From Ktedonobacter robiniae (lineage in GTDB: Bacteria; Chloroflexota; Ktedonobacteria; Ktedonobacterales; Ktedonobacteraceae), in assembly GCF_016587375.1 (NCBI RefSeq), contig NZ_BNJG01000001.1:2728001-2792000 (forward strand): a DNA stretch of 64,000 bases, read 5' to 3'. Shown here one piece after another: positions 54,502-63,265 of the stretch. Position numbers and translations under genes: made by a program. The notes under the pieces were generated by a model that was not told where the DNA came from, searched no databases, and saw nothing but the letters and a program-made list of their open reading frames with translations. The first letter of the stretch is position 1. The number at the start of each line of letters is the position of its first letter.

Positions 54502-55317
54502 TTGGATCGCCAATTTTATCATACCGGTCAGTTCGCGCAGATGGCCTCGGTCTCGATACGTACATTGCGTTTTTACGATACGGTGGGGCTGCTCTCACCT
54601 TCAAGGTATACCGAGGCCGGGTATCGCCTCTATACTGATGCGGACTTCCGGCGCTTGCAGCAAATTCTGGCCTTGAAGTTTCTGGGGTTCTCGCTTGAAG
54701 AGATCAAGGCGTGCCTGCGCGTTGGTCCCTCGGGCTTGCGCGAGTCGCTTCAGATCCAGCATACTATGCTGGTGGAGCGCAAACAGCAGCTTGATAAGGT
54801 CTTGCAAGCCCTGGAGGAGACGCAGAGGTTGCTGGATGTGAATACCCAGGACTGGTCGGCAATTCTCCATGTGATCCAGGTGATACAGATGCAACAGGAT
54901 AACGAATGGCGTAAGAAGTACCTTAATGATGAGCAGTTGCAGAAAATGAGTGAGCTTTCCCAGGCCTCATATACCGAAGAGCAGCGCCAGCAAATCGCTG
55001 AGCGAGGGAAAAACTTTACCGAGGCGGACCAGGTAGAGGCTTCACGGCGTTGGAGTGAGCTGGGAGCCGAGCTGAAGCGCTTGATGTCCATCAATGCAGA
55101 TCCCGCTGGCTCTGAGGCCCAGGCCCTGGCCGCGCAATGGACTGCCATGATTCAGTCTTTCACTCAAGGCGATCCAGGGATTACTCAGGGGTTAAAGAAC
55201 TTCTACACGAACCTGGGAAAGATGCCTGAGGCGGAGCGCCCGGTGCCTATGCCCTACTCCAGTGAGGAATGGGCCTTTATCAATCAGATGCTGGCTGCTT
55301 ACCAGCAGAAGCACTAG
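54502..55317 (+). CDS. MerR-family regulator with TipAS-type C-terminal domain
   Basis: 271 residues. N-terminal MerR winged helix (FAQMASVSIRTLRFYDTVGL, YRLYTDADFRRLQQILALK), a coiled coil (residues about 75-115) and a C-terminal helical domain (YTEEQRQQIAERGKNF, PGITQGLKNFYTNLG, MPYSSEEWAFINQML) like TipAS, which binds drugs or small molecules. It may regulate the flanking operon, but no evidence links it directly. The TTG start at 54502 is supported by AAAGGAGG with 6-nt spacing. Confidence 0.88.
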   Translation: MDRQFYHTGQFAQMASVSIRTLRFYDTVGLLSPSRYTEAGYRLYTDADFRRLQQILALKFLGFSLEEIKACLRVGPSGLRESLQIQHTMLVERKQQLDKVLQALEETQRLLDVNTQDWSAILHVIQVIQMQQDNEWRKKYLNDEQLQKMSELSQASYTEEQRQQIAERGKNFTEADQVEASRRWSELGAELKRLMSINADPAGSEAQALAAQWTAMIQSFTQGDPGITQGLKNFYTNLGKMPEAERPVPMPYSSEEWAFINQMLAAYQQKH

Positions 55318-55320
55318 GAG

Positions 55321-55369
55321 AAGCCCTGCATAGGGAATGAGTGGTACACTCATTCCCTATGCAGGGCTT
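55321..55369. repeat. Long inverted repeat after the MerR gene
   Basis: Perfect 23-bp arms, loop GTA, starting 3 nt after the stop codon. It ends in a short T-run on the plus strand. Confidence 0.85.
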
Positions 55370-55473
55370 TCACTTACCGCACCTGCGGCGCTCAGGGAGA
55401 AGGGGAGCAAGCCGAGGCAGGAACCGAAAAGCCCTGACCTTACATTTGCATGCTTCTATAAAAGGGAATACGA

Positions 55474-55482
55474 TGGTATAAT
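55474..55482 (+). promoter_or_regulatory. Extended -10 promoter of the short hydratase-like gene
   Basis: TGGTATAAT, a consensus extended -10, 71 nt before ATG 55553. Confidence 0.5.
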
Positions 55483-55552
55483 AAACAACGAGTCTAAGCA
55501 TCAGTAGAAAGTATGTGCCCTCCCGCGAGGCGCAAAGCAACAGGAAGGTCGT

Positions 55553-56155
55553 ATGTCAAGCGTCCGTACCAGGGTACGTAACGATATCCTCTGGATTATC
55601 CTCGATAATGTTCCCCATAATGCCTTAAATACGGCTATGCTGTTACGGCTGGCGGAAATTCTCCGCTCTGCTCGGCAGCAAACTCTGAACCTGGTCGTCC
55701 TCACTGGCATGGGCGAAGAGGCATTCTGCTCGGGTTTTGACCTTCCCGTAGACTCCACGGAACTACAGAAATTGCACCAGGCGGCGCGAAGTGTCGACGA
55801 GGCCTTTCAGCAGCTTGCACAACAGGGAATCCCCTCGGTGGCGTTGATTAAAGGCCATGCCTATGGTCCTGGCAGCGAGCTGGCCGCGCTCTGTGATACC
55901 CTTATTGCGCGCGAGGATGTGACTTTGCGCCTGCCTGCTGAAAACGCGCGCCTCTTTCCTTCCGCGACCTCGCAGCGCTTTCCCTCGCTCCTAAAACCGG
56001 AGATATTTGAGCGTCTCGCCAAGAGTGGTGAGACCTTGGGCGCGCACGCCGCCCTTGAAGTTGGCTTGGTTCACCAGGTGTTGCCTGCCGCACGCTTCCT
56101 CCAGGAATCCGAAGAACTCCTGGTTATGCTCTCCATCGTTGGCCTGACCGCTTAG
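55553..56155 (+). CDS. Short enoyl-CoA hydratase/isomerase-like protein
   Basis: 200 residues, some 60 shorter than a typical crotonase and lacking most of the C-terminal helices. It retains EEAFCSGFDLPV and KGHAYGPGSELAALCD oxyanion-hole segments. The region of the second catalytic Glu (LRLPAENARLFPSA) is diverged. It could have altered chemistry or be a partner subunit. ATG 55553 with AGGAAGG upstream. Confidence 0.78.
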   Translation: MSSVRTRVRNDILWIILDNVPHNALNTAMLLRLAEILRSARQQTLNLVVLTGMGEEAFCSGFDLPVDSTELQKLHQAARSVDEAFQQLAQQGIPSVALIKGHAYGPGSELAALCDTLIAREDVTLRLPAENARLFPSATSQRFPSLLKPEIFERLAKSGETLGAHAALEVGLVHQVLPAARFLQESEELLVMLSIVGLTA

Positions 56156-56161
56156 AAGAAA

Positions 56162-56218
56162 TAAAGAACGTAGTGAAGGAGGGCTGGCCGAGCCAGCCCT
56201 CCTTCACTACGTTCTTTA
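56162..56218. repeat. Long inverted repeat after the short hydratase-like gene
   Basis: Perfect 27-bp arms, loop CGA, 6 nt after the stop. Likely terminator. Confidence 0.85.
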
Positions 56219-56691
56219 CCAATTTTATGAAAGGGTATAAGGTTTAAGAGGGTGTTAAGGCATAAGTTAAGGTAATAGTAAAATTTCAGCTCGACTAAGA
56301 CATGAGAGACTGCTAATGTACTCAGGCTTTTTTATGTTAACCTGGCTTTAAATCTTTCTTTGTATGCCATAAAGATGGGTCTTTTTTACCTTTACATAAT
56401 ACTCTCTTAATCCAACGGCAGTAAGCTACTAAGTAGCGGCATGATGCGCAAGGCTAAATAGCCTTCCAGAGTAGACAATGAATTTGCTTATATGTGCACT
56501 ACTCTGCATCTCTGCTGTATATAGATAGATATTCATGTGTTTTTCTTCTGTGTGAACAAGGCGTAGCTGTAGCATCTATTTTACTGGCTAACGTGGCGTG
56601 ACAGGTAGCAGGTGATGAAGAGATGGGCAGAGCATAAGAGGCGGTTACGGGATGCAGATACGGCTTTGTAGAAAGGTAAAGGTTGAGGGCC
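56219..56691. other. AT-rich non-coding gap before the HAMP receptor
   Basis: 473 bp of AT-rich DNA with scattered T-runs (56330, 56382) but no ORF with a ribosome-binding site and no strong hairpin. It probably contains the promoter and leader of the HAMP gene. Confidence 0.4.
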
Positions 56692-58689
56692 ATGAGTTTG
56701 ATCAGGCCTCAAACACGCAATATATCTCCTGTTTCCGATGGACTTGCCAGGAATACCAGAACACCGCTCGCAAATCTGTCTCAGACACCTTCAAATACAA
56801 CTATTCATATTCGCCCGCGCATGCGCGGAGGACGTACGCTCGTCCTTGATATGCCAATTGGACAACGCCTGGCTATCGGCTTCCTCCTGGCTGCTGTAAT
56901 TGCGGCCCTGGTGGCAGGCCTGGTAGGAGCGCAGCGCTCGGCATCCCTTGGTCGCCAGTCAGAGTTCTATCAAGATCTCTTACGTACCAATACCTCTCTT
57001 ACGACAGGTGCTAACTTTTTGCAGTTAATGAATACTGAGACGGCTACGTTGATTAGTGATGCAGGCGCCGCCTCTCCTTCTAAAGAGACAATTAAGCAGG
57101 ATGAGACAGCGCTCCGTGGACTGATTACACGCTATGACACGACGCTCAAGAACTATGTGGGCCAGGACCTGGTAAGCAAACATCCAACGCAGGTGGCTAT
57201 GCTGGAAGAGGCCAGTAACGGCGGGCAGGTACACCAGCAAGAGACACTGGCGGCCAGTGCGCAGCGTACCTGGCTGGTATATAAGGCCTCGTTGGAGCAG
57301 GTCCTTTCCAGCGTCGATGCACATAATCTGACTGAGGCCGCCAATTTTGAGCGCGTGCAGGCCGAGCCTACGAATGGTGACGCGCTGAGTGCGTTACGTG
57401 CGCTTATTCAGCTTAACCAGCGCCTTTCCAACTCCATTAATATTGCTGCGGGTGTTGAAGAGCAACAGCAGCTCCTGACGACGATCATTGGCTCAATTCT
57501 GGCCTTTATCGCCATTGCCCTGGTTGGTTGGTTTATCTCCGGTACGATTGTACAGCGCTTGAAGCAATTGTTGCGTGTGACACAGTCTGTTGAAGGGGGC
57601 GACATTTCGGCGCGTGTAGATGTCGTTGGGCGTGACGAGATTAGTAGCGTCTCGGCCTCGACCAATGCTATGTTGGATGCGATTGTCGCGTTGCTGGAGG
57701 AAACCCAGCGCCAGAACGTGGCCTTGACGAATGCTGCTGAGCACCTCTTCTCAACTATGCGCGTTGTAAATGCGGGCGATCTGCGGGTAAGTACCAACGT
57801 GAATAACGATCCTATTGATCTGCTGGCCAATGCCTTTAACTTCACAGTTGGTCGCTTCCGCCGCTTCGTTACACGTATCCAGACCGTTATTGATCAGCTT
57901 GATTCCGCCTCGCGCTATGAAGTTGAGCGCGCGGAACACTTCCTCTCCATCCTGAATACGCTGGAGAGCGGCAAGCCTGTCTCGCGACTGAAATCTGCGC
58001 GTCTACAGGGAGATGAGAAGGCGGGGGCTGCCTCACCCGATGCGGAGTCGGTGGCGACACAGCTGAAGCAGACGCGTGAGCGCCTGCACAATCTCTCTGA
58101 CGAGAGCGCGCAGAAGCGACTCCTGGCCATGCAGAGTTTGAATGAGCAGATTATCCAGGTGACGGATCGCTTACAGAAGGGACTGACACGTGATTCGACG
58201 GTTCGAGGAGGGAGCGCGCTGGGAAATGGCGTAGCCTCTATGTATCTGCAAGAATTGCGTACCCTCGAAACTCAGGCGCAACGTATGTGTCGTGACGCGC
58301 AGCAGACGCAATGGCAACTTACGCAAAATCTTGCAGAGGTTGAGAAGGAATTAACGAAGTTGACGAATGCGACCCAGGTGTTGGGCAAGCAAGGAAGTGT
58401 GAGTGGATCGCTTTCGACTGAAACGCGTGAAGAGTTGTACCGCTCAGGGAGCGTCTTTGTGGGTGATGTACTCTCTATGGCACGTAAGCTCAATGCCCTC
58501 TCGCAGGAGATACGCGCCAATATGATCTCCTTCCAGCTTGAAGGCAATGATGAGGCTGGCTATCGTGTCCGCCCCATCTCTGATGGTGAGCGTATGTTGT
58601 CGCAAGCTTCACCCGAGTACAGCTTCAGCGTCCGCCCAGGGGTGCATAGCGCAAGTTCGGATCGCCGCCTGCATTCATCGCAGGGCTAA
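56692..58689 (+). CDS. Two-TM HAMP receptor without an output domain
   Basis: 665 residues. A polar N-terminus is followed by TM1 (LAIGFLLAAVIAALVAGLVG), an extracellular helical sensor region of about 200 residues, TM2 (TIIGSILAFIAIALVGWFI) and HAMP (QRLKQLLRVTQSVEGGDISA, DEISSVSASTNAMLD). The remaining 330 residues are coiled-coil-like helices with Ser/Gln-rich segments. I see no methyl-accepting hairpin tip, kinase, cyclase or GGDEF domain. The start is uncertain (56683 TTG or 56692 ATG). Confidence 0.75.
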   Translation: MSLIRPQTRNISPVSDGLARNTRTPLANLSQTPSNTTIHIRPRMRGGRTLVLDMPIGQRLAIGFLLAAVIAALVAGLVGAQRSASLGRQSEFYQDLLRTNTSLTTGANFLQLMNTETATLISDAGAASPSKETIKQDETALRGLITRYDTTLKNYVGQDLVSKHPTQVAMLEEASNGGQVHQQETLAASAQRTWLVYKASLEQVLSSVDAHNLTEAANFERVQAEPTNGDALSALRALIQLNQRLSNSINIAAGVEEQQQLLTTIIGSILAFIAIALVGWFISGTIVQRLKQLLRVTQSVEGGDISARVDVVGRDEISSVSASTNAMLDAIVALLEETQRQNVALTNAAEHLFSTMRVVNAGDLRVSTNVNNDPIDLLANAFNFTVGRFRRFVTRIQTVIDQLDSASRYEVERAEHFLSILNTLESGKPVSRLKSARLQGDEKAGAASPDAESVATQLKQTRERLHNLSDESAQKRLLAMQSLNEQIIQVTDRLQKGLTRDSTVRGGSALGNGVASMYLQELRTLETQAQRMCRDAQQTQWQLTQNLAEVEKELTKLTNATQVLGKQGSVSGSLSTETREELYRSGSVFVGDVLSMARKLNALSQEIRANMISFQLEGNDEAGYRVRPISDGERMLSQASPEYSFSVRPGVHSASSDRRLHSSQG

Positions 58690-58722
58690 AAGCGTTGCTC
58701 TCAGCACCTGCGGGGCTTCGGC

Positions 58723-58795
58723 AAGAGTAAGAATAGAGGGTGTGGTTGTGGATCAGCTTTGCTGATCCACAACCACACCCTCTATTCTTACTCTT
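58723..58795. repeat. Long inverted repeat between convergent genes
   Basis: Perfect 35-bp arms, loop TTT. It overlaps the stop codon of the EamA gene by 2 nt and follows the HAMP gene by 33 nt, so it can terminate both. Confidence 0.9.
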
Positions 58796-59711
58796 ACTTG
58801 TTTATATTGTGTGCCAGGCGTTTGCGCCAGCTTTTCGAGAGCAAGTTGCTCTGCTGGGTCAGGGTAATGCCCAGCAGAATGAGCACAACGCCTGCCCATT
58901 GGATAAGCTCCACATGCTCTTTGAGGACCAACGTAGACATAATGATAACCACGGGTAGCTCAATAGAACCTAGAATGGTTGTGATGCCTGCACCAACGAT
59001 GGGAACTCCTCGCGCGAAGAGGAACGGCGGGATAATGACGCCAAAGCAGCCAAGAATGATAGCCCAGAACCAGAGTCCATGAGAAAGCGCGCCAGTAAAA
59101 AGAAACTGTGGCGGAAAAATTATAAGAGTGATGATGAGTGCGCCCGTCATAATGAGGGTGCTGCGCAGCGTTGGAGGAACCTCGGGCGCTACGCGCTCAT
59201 TGATGACGATATTACCTGTATAGCTGGCTGCGGCCAGCAGGCCCAGGCAGATACCCTTGAGCTCCAGGTGCGAGGTAAGTAAGACCTGGTAGTTGGCCGC
59301 CAGTACAGTGCCGATCAGGACCGCGACCAGGGCTAGCCAGCGACTAAGCGTAGGCGCCTTGCGCTGTAAGATCCAATCGACCAGCAACCCCATCCAGACA
59401 AACTGGAAGAGCAAGACGACGCCAAGCGAGGCCGAGATGGTCTGTAAGGCCATATAGTAAAAAACGCCGGTGAGACCCGGAAAGAGGCCGCTGAGCAGGA
59501 GCTGCCCAAGCGTTAGCTTGCGGATGTGGCGTAAATATTTGAGTGAAGGAAGGCTTAAGAGCCAGAGTCCCAGGCAGCCAAAGAGGACCTGAGAGCTTGT
59601 GATCTCTGCCACGGAGAAGCCCGCATGATAGCCTAACTTGACCACACTGGAGAGAATGCCGAATGAGGCTCCCGCCAGCAGGACAAGAAGGGACGCTATA
59701 AATCTGTTCAA
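58794..59711 (-). CDS. EamA/DMT-family transporter
   Basis: 305 residues with ten predicted membrane helices in two EamA repeats (FIASLLVLLAGASFGILSSV, VFYYMALQTISASLGVVLLF, FWAIILGCFGVIIPPFLFAR, LIQWAGVVLILLGITLT). Typically a metabolite or amino-acid exporter. Substrate unknown. Start ATG 59711. Confidence 0.88.
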   Translation of the reverse strand: MNRFIASLLVLLAGASFGILSSVVKLGYHAGFSVAEITSSQVLFGCLGLWLLSLPSLKYLRHIRKLTLGQLLLSGLFPGLTGVFYYMALQTISASLGVVLLFQFVWMGLLVDWILQRKAPTLSRWLALVAVLIGTVLAANYQVLLTSHLELKGICLGLLAAASYTGNIVINERVAPEVPPTLRSTLIMTGALIITLIIFPPQFLFTGALSHGLWFWAIILGCFGVIIPPFLFARGVPIVGAGITTILGSIELPVVIIMSTLVLKEHVELIQWAGVVLILLGITLTQQSNLLSKSWRKRLAHNINK

Positions 59712-60132
59712 ACCGATACACCTCCTGCATATGTCGCCTCCTCGCTAACCGGGTCCGGGCACGCTGGCACGGCGCACAATCATAATAACATGTGATGATA
59801 GTGCTCTCAATGGCTAAAGCATCAGGAATGCCTACTAGCTGGATTGAGCCGATACCGTCGGTAATTGCTTACCCGTATTAGTTAGGTACGTAGCAGAAGA
59901 TGTATTGCCTGAATGGTCGGTCTACGTCTTGTTTTGCTCAATGGGGAGAACCTGAAGAGATGTAACTGCAATAGTTAAGCTACTAGAGTCGTGTACAACT
60001 CTCCCATTCGCTAGAATAGACGCGTGCGTGCCTCACCCGGCCAGGCTGGTGAGAGGCTCGTGTTCTTTTGTAGAAATCGTCTAACCAGAGAAATATTGTA
60101 ACGTTCTCTGTTGCTATTTGTCAAATGAATTT
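59712..60132. other. Intergenic region upstream of the EamA gene
   Basis: A 421-bp gap. It contains one bulged hairpin at 60030-60057 (GCCTCACC / GGTGAGaGGC). No ORF, no canonical terminator and no recognised riboswitch. It may be a leader of the EamA transporter on the minus strand. Confidence 0.35.
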
Positions 60133-60192
60133 ATAGAAGTCTCGGGGCAAAATTTCGGGCGGATGCCCGAAATTTTGCCCCGAGACTTCTAT
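60133..60192. repeat. Long inverted repeat after pstS
   Basis: Perfect 28-bp arms, loop GGAT, 15 nt beyond the pstS stop on the minus strand. Likely terminator. Confidence 0.88.
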
Positions 60193-60207
60193 GCTATGGA
60201 AAAATGC

Positions 60208-61134
60208 TTAGGGGGTGACGCTGGCTACACCTGGGGTTTGCATGCTGTTGATGGGAACGTAGCCCATCTCCTGGGCCTTCTGCTGGACATCTGAGCCAAG
60301 CATGAATTGCAGGAAGGCCTCCAGTATGGCATCATCGCCTCCCAGCGTGTACATGTGCTCATAGCTCCAGAAGTTGTACTTGCCTGAGGAGATCGTGCTC
60401 ACGGTACCCTTCTGATTATCGATCTCTACGGTATGAATCGCGTTTGTCACGTATGAGGCGGCCACGTAGCCAATGGCTCCGGGCGTCTTCGCGACCGTGT
60501 CTCGGACGGTAGTAGAGGAGTCAGTTGTGAGTAGGGTACCCTTTTCGTCGCGGCCACCTAGAATGTATTTGCGGAAGGTCGCGCGTGTGCCGGAGTTGCT
60601 TGGGCGCACGATAGGGGTGATCTTGAGGTCTGGGCCACCTAGTTGGCTCCAGTTATTGATCTTGCCAGTTGAGAAAATATCAATAATCTGTTGCTGGGTG
60701 AGCGAGGGGACGGTAATACCTGGATTGGTGATCATCTCAAAGGGGGTGACGCAGACAATATGGTCGGTGAGATTGGGATCAGGGTAAATCGCGGGATTGG
60801 CATAAATATCTGAATTGCCTATCTCCGCTTGTTGGGCAGTAACGGCATCGAGTCCATGTCCGCTGCCACCTCCGCTGACTTCGATCTTTGTTCCTGTATA
60901 TTGTTGCTCGAATAATTTGCCCGCTTCCTGTGCCAGGGGCAGCAGGGCTGTAGAGCCGGTGACGCGTAGTTTTCCCGCGATGGGCTGACTCTGGCTGCCT
61001 GGTGCGCTACAACTGGTGAGCACATAGGTGCCGAGCAATAGACAACATAGTAGGGCTGCCCGGCGTAGCAGATTCTTACTTGAGGCCAGGCGACGTTTTT
61101 GGCCACTGGGGCGTAGTAAATATATACTTTTCAA
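60208..61134 (-). CDS. pstS: Phosphate ABC transporter substrate-binding lipoprotein
   Basis: 308 residues. Signal peptide with lipobox VLTSC, then a PBP-like domain: VTGSTALLPLAQEAGKLFEQ, SGGGSGHGLDAV (phosphate loop), EIGNSDIYA, NSGTRATFRKYIL and GAIGYVAASY. It captures phosphate outside the membrane for PstCAB, which is not in the window. The start is TTG 61134 with GAGGA upstream. T-rich TTAAC-like sequences upstream could be a Pho box, unproven. Confidence 0.92.
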   Translation of the reverse strand: MKSIYLLRPSGQKRRLASSKNLLRRAALLCCLLLGTYVLTSCSAPGSQSQPIAGKLRVTGSTALLPLAQEAGKLFEQQYTGTKIEVSGGGSGHGLDAVTAQQAEIGNSDIYANPAIYPDPNLTDHIVCVTPFEMITNPGITVPSLTQQQIIDIFSTGKINNWSQLGGPDLKITPIVRPSNSGTRATFRKYILGGRDEKGTLLTTDSSTTVRDTVAKTPGAIGYVAASYVTNAIHTVEIDNQKGTVSTISSGKYNFWSYEHMYTLGGDDAILEAFLQFMLGSDVQQKAQEMGYVPINSMQTPGVASVTP

Positions 61135-61410
61135 TGTTTCTAATCCTCGACAAAATCAACATAGTATTGCTCAGTCTCTATTATCCTGCCTTTTTTTTAA
61201 GGTATAGTTAACAATCTGTAATCTTTTGGAGTAATGGAACTTTTTCGTAAGGTGAGACGTTTTGTCTGTGATGAAGATGGTGGAGTAGGGAAGAGGAAAG
61301 CGGTGCCTGGGAGGCATCAGAAAATGCCAGGTATGATGGCGTCTTAGTTACAGCCAAAGGAGCGTATGTTTATGCATACCCGATCTATAATAAAGCAGGA
61401 GGCACATCCT

Positions 61411-61959
61411 ATGCCCACTGAAAATGGTGCCTATACGTTGCTGGTTCTTCGTCGTAAGCCTTTTTTGATAACCATTGTGCTCTCGCTGTTCCTGCTGCTC
61501 TTCCTGGCTGGATGTGGGGCTACGAGTAGTGGCACAGGCGGGACAGGCAGCGGCAATAGTAATCCAGGCAATGGCAGTACGAAGACCGTCAAGGGGTTTG
61601 GAGCCGAGAATGGTTGCCCCTCTGATGCCGTCCTTGAGACGCGTCCGTCTAACCCGACTGTAACAGTGAAGCCTACGCAGCAGGATAGCACGGTCACCGT
61701 TCATAAAGGCGATGTGATGGAGGTACAACTGCCCTTTGGTAGTCGCTGGGCTGGACCTACAAAATCCGAGGGGCCGCTCCAGATGGAGATGACGGCTGGC
61801 TTTGCGGACCAGGGAGCCAAAGCCTGTGTCTGGCGCTTTAGTGTTCAGGGAACGGGCCATGCGACGCTGAACTTCAGCAAACGGGCGTTGTGCAATGGCA
61901 AAGAGCGCGTCTGCGCCATGTATATCATGCCTTATACCTTTACTGTTAACGCGCAGTAG
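61411..61959 (+). CDS. Lipoprotein, possible chagasin/I42-like
   Basis: 182 residues. A signal peptide with lipobox FLAGC and a Gly/Ser/Asn-rich linker lead to a beta-rich domain (VTVKPTQQDSTVTVHKGDVM, LPFGSRWAG, GTGHATLNFSKRALC) with paired cysteines. The GTGxATLxF pattern and an end in FTVNAQ recall the chagasin (I42) cysteine-protease inhibitor fold, but the similarity is weak. ATG 61411 with AGGAGG 8 nt upstream is preferred to 61366. Confidence 0.7.
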   Translation: MPTENGAYTLLVLRRKPFLITIVLSLFLLLFLAGCGATSSGTGGTGSGNSNPGNGSTKTVKGFGAENGCPSDAVLETRPSNPTVTVKPTQQDSTVTVHKGDVMEVQLPFGSRWAGPTKSEGPLQMEMTAGFADQGAKACVWRFSVQGTGHATLNFSKRALCNGKERVCAMYIMPYTFTVNAQ

Positions 61960-61998
61960 CCGCACAAGGTGACTCCCTGACTCCCCCTGTTTGTGGCT

Positions 61999-62032
61999 GG
62001 GCTGACCTCTCCAGGCGAGGTCAGCCCTTTTT
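61999..62032 (+). terminator. Intrinsic terminator after the lipoprotein gene
   Basis: GGGCTGACCT / AGGTCAGCCC, 9-nt loop, then TTTTT. Confidence 0.92.
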
Positions 62033-62254
62033 GTGTCATGAAGAGTTTCCCCTGTTCGCTATTGTTCTGTTGCCATGCCCGTCATTGCTGCTGCTACCTC
62101 TTGACAAGAAGGCGCTCTCAGTATATCGTTACAACATTCTACTAGCTATCTTATGCATTATCTTATTTCTATTGCCTGCTGTCTGTGTCGCATTTGTGCG
62201 AACCAGTGTTTTTTCTATTATTAGCGTGCATTGGGTTTGGAAAAGGAGTGTTTT

Positions 62255-63043
62255 ATGGTGGAACGTTCGCTTCACATCACGGTTGCTCAAGGTACCGACA
62301 CAGGACGTAAACGCTCGTTGAATGAAGATAGTTTGCTCGTGGCTCAGCCTGAAGATGCGCAAACCTTGCGCGAGCGAGGCGTGTTGCTTATCGTCGCCGA
62401 TGGCCTGGGAGGTCATGCGCGCGGTGAGGTCGCCAGTGATATGGTGGTTAACGCGGTCAAACGCTTATATTATGAGAACAAGGAAGCGAATATCGCCGAG
62501 GCTCTAAAAGGGGCGATTCGCCAGGCCAACCTGGATCTTTTTAAGCGCGCCATCCAGGAGGGGAACGACATGGGAACCACCTGTGTGGCCTGCGTTATCC
62601 AGGATTCGACCGCCTATGTCGCGAATGTTGGTGATAGCCGGGCCTACCTGTTGCGCGTAGAGAGCATGCGCCAGGTAACAGACGATCATTCCTGGGTGGC
62701 GGAACAGGTGCGAGCTGGCCTGATTACAGAAGAGCAGGCCCGGGTACATCCCCAGCGCAATGTCATCCTGCGTAGCCTGGGCATCGATCCAGGGGTGGAG
62801 ATCGACATGTTTACCGAGACTCTACAGAATGGTGATATCTTGCTGCTCTGTTCGGATGGCCTCTCGGGTATGGTTGAGGATGATGAGATTGCACAGCTTC
62901 TTCGTCAGCAGGAGCCTGAAGAGGGCGTGAAGCAATTGATCGCCGAGGCCAATGAGCATGGCGGGCTGGATAATATCACTGCCATTGTGGCGCGTGTCAC
63001 TCTGGCCGAGGAAAATGTGCAGGAGCCAGAAACCAGCGCATAG
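62255..63043 (+). CDS. PP2C-family serine/threonine phosphatase
   Basis: 262 residues, Mn/Mg-dependent. Motifs: GRKRSLNEDS (metal Asp), LLIVADGLGGHARGEVAS (the DGxGGH core), VGDSRAYLLR, LCSDGLSGMVEDDEI and GGLDNITAIVAR. It is the natural opponent of PASTA kinases, one of which lies at 44 kb, though not adjacent. ATG 62255 with AAGGAG 6 nt upstream. Confidence 0.93.
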   Translation: MVERSLHITVAQGTDTGRKRSLNEDSLLVAQPEDAQTLRERGVLLIVADGLGGHARGEVASDMVVNAVKRLYYENKEANIAEALKGAIRQANLDLFKRAIQEGNDMGTTCVACVIQDSTAYVANVGDSRAYLLRVESMRQVTDDHSWVAEQVRAGLITEEQARVHPQRNVILRSLGIDPGVEIDMFTETLQNGDILLLCSDGLSGMVEDDEIAQLLRQQEPEEGVKQLIAEANEHGGLDNITAIVARVTLAEENVQEPETSA

Positions 63044-63112
63044 CAATGCCTGGGGGAACCAGAATAATTTTCCTTCATTTTCCCTTTTTCTGGTGCTTTC
63101 TTTATTTAGGTG

Positions 63113-63155
63113 AGGTGGGTATTACTCATGTTCGTGGGTAATACCCACCTTTTTC
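63113..63155 (+). terminator. Intrinsic terminator after the PP2C gene
   Basis: AGGTGGGTATTAC / GTAATACCCACCT, 12-nt loop, then TTTTT. Confidence 0.9.
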
Positions 63156-63169
63156 TTTTCGGGTACAGG

Positions 63170-63197
63170 CTGACTTCTCGCGCCTACGCCGTATAAT
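63170..63197 (+). promoter_or_regulatory. Promoter before the CPA1 antiporter
   Basis: CTGACT, 16-nt spacer, TATAAT (63192-63197), 69 nt before ATG 63266. Confidence 0.45.
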
Positions 63198-63265
63198 AGC
63201 TTGTTTGTTGTGCTATGATTAAACCGTCTATTTATTCTGCCTGCCTGGATTCATAGTGGAGCTTC

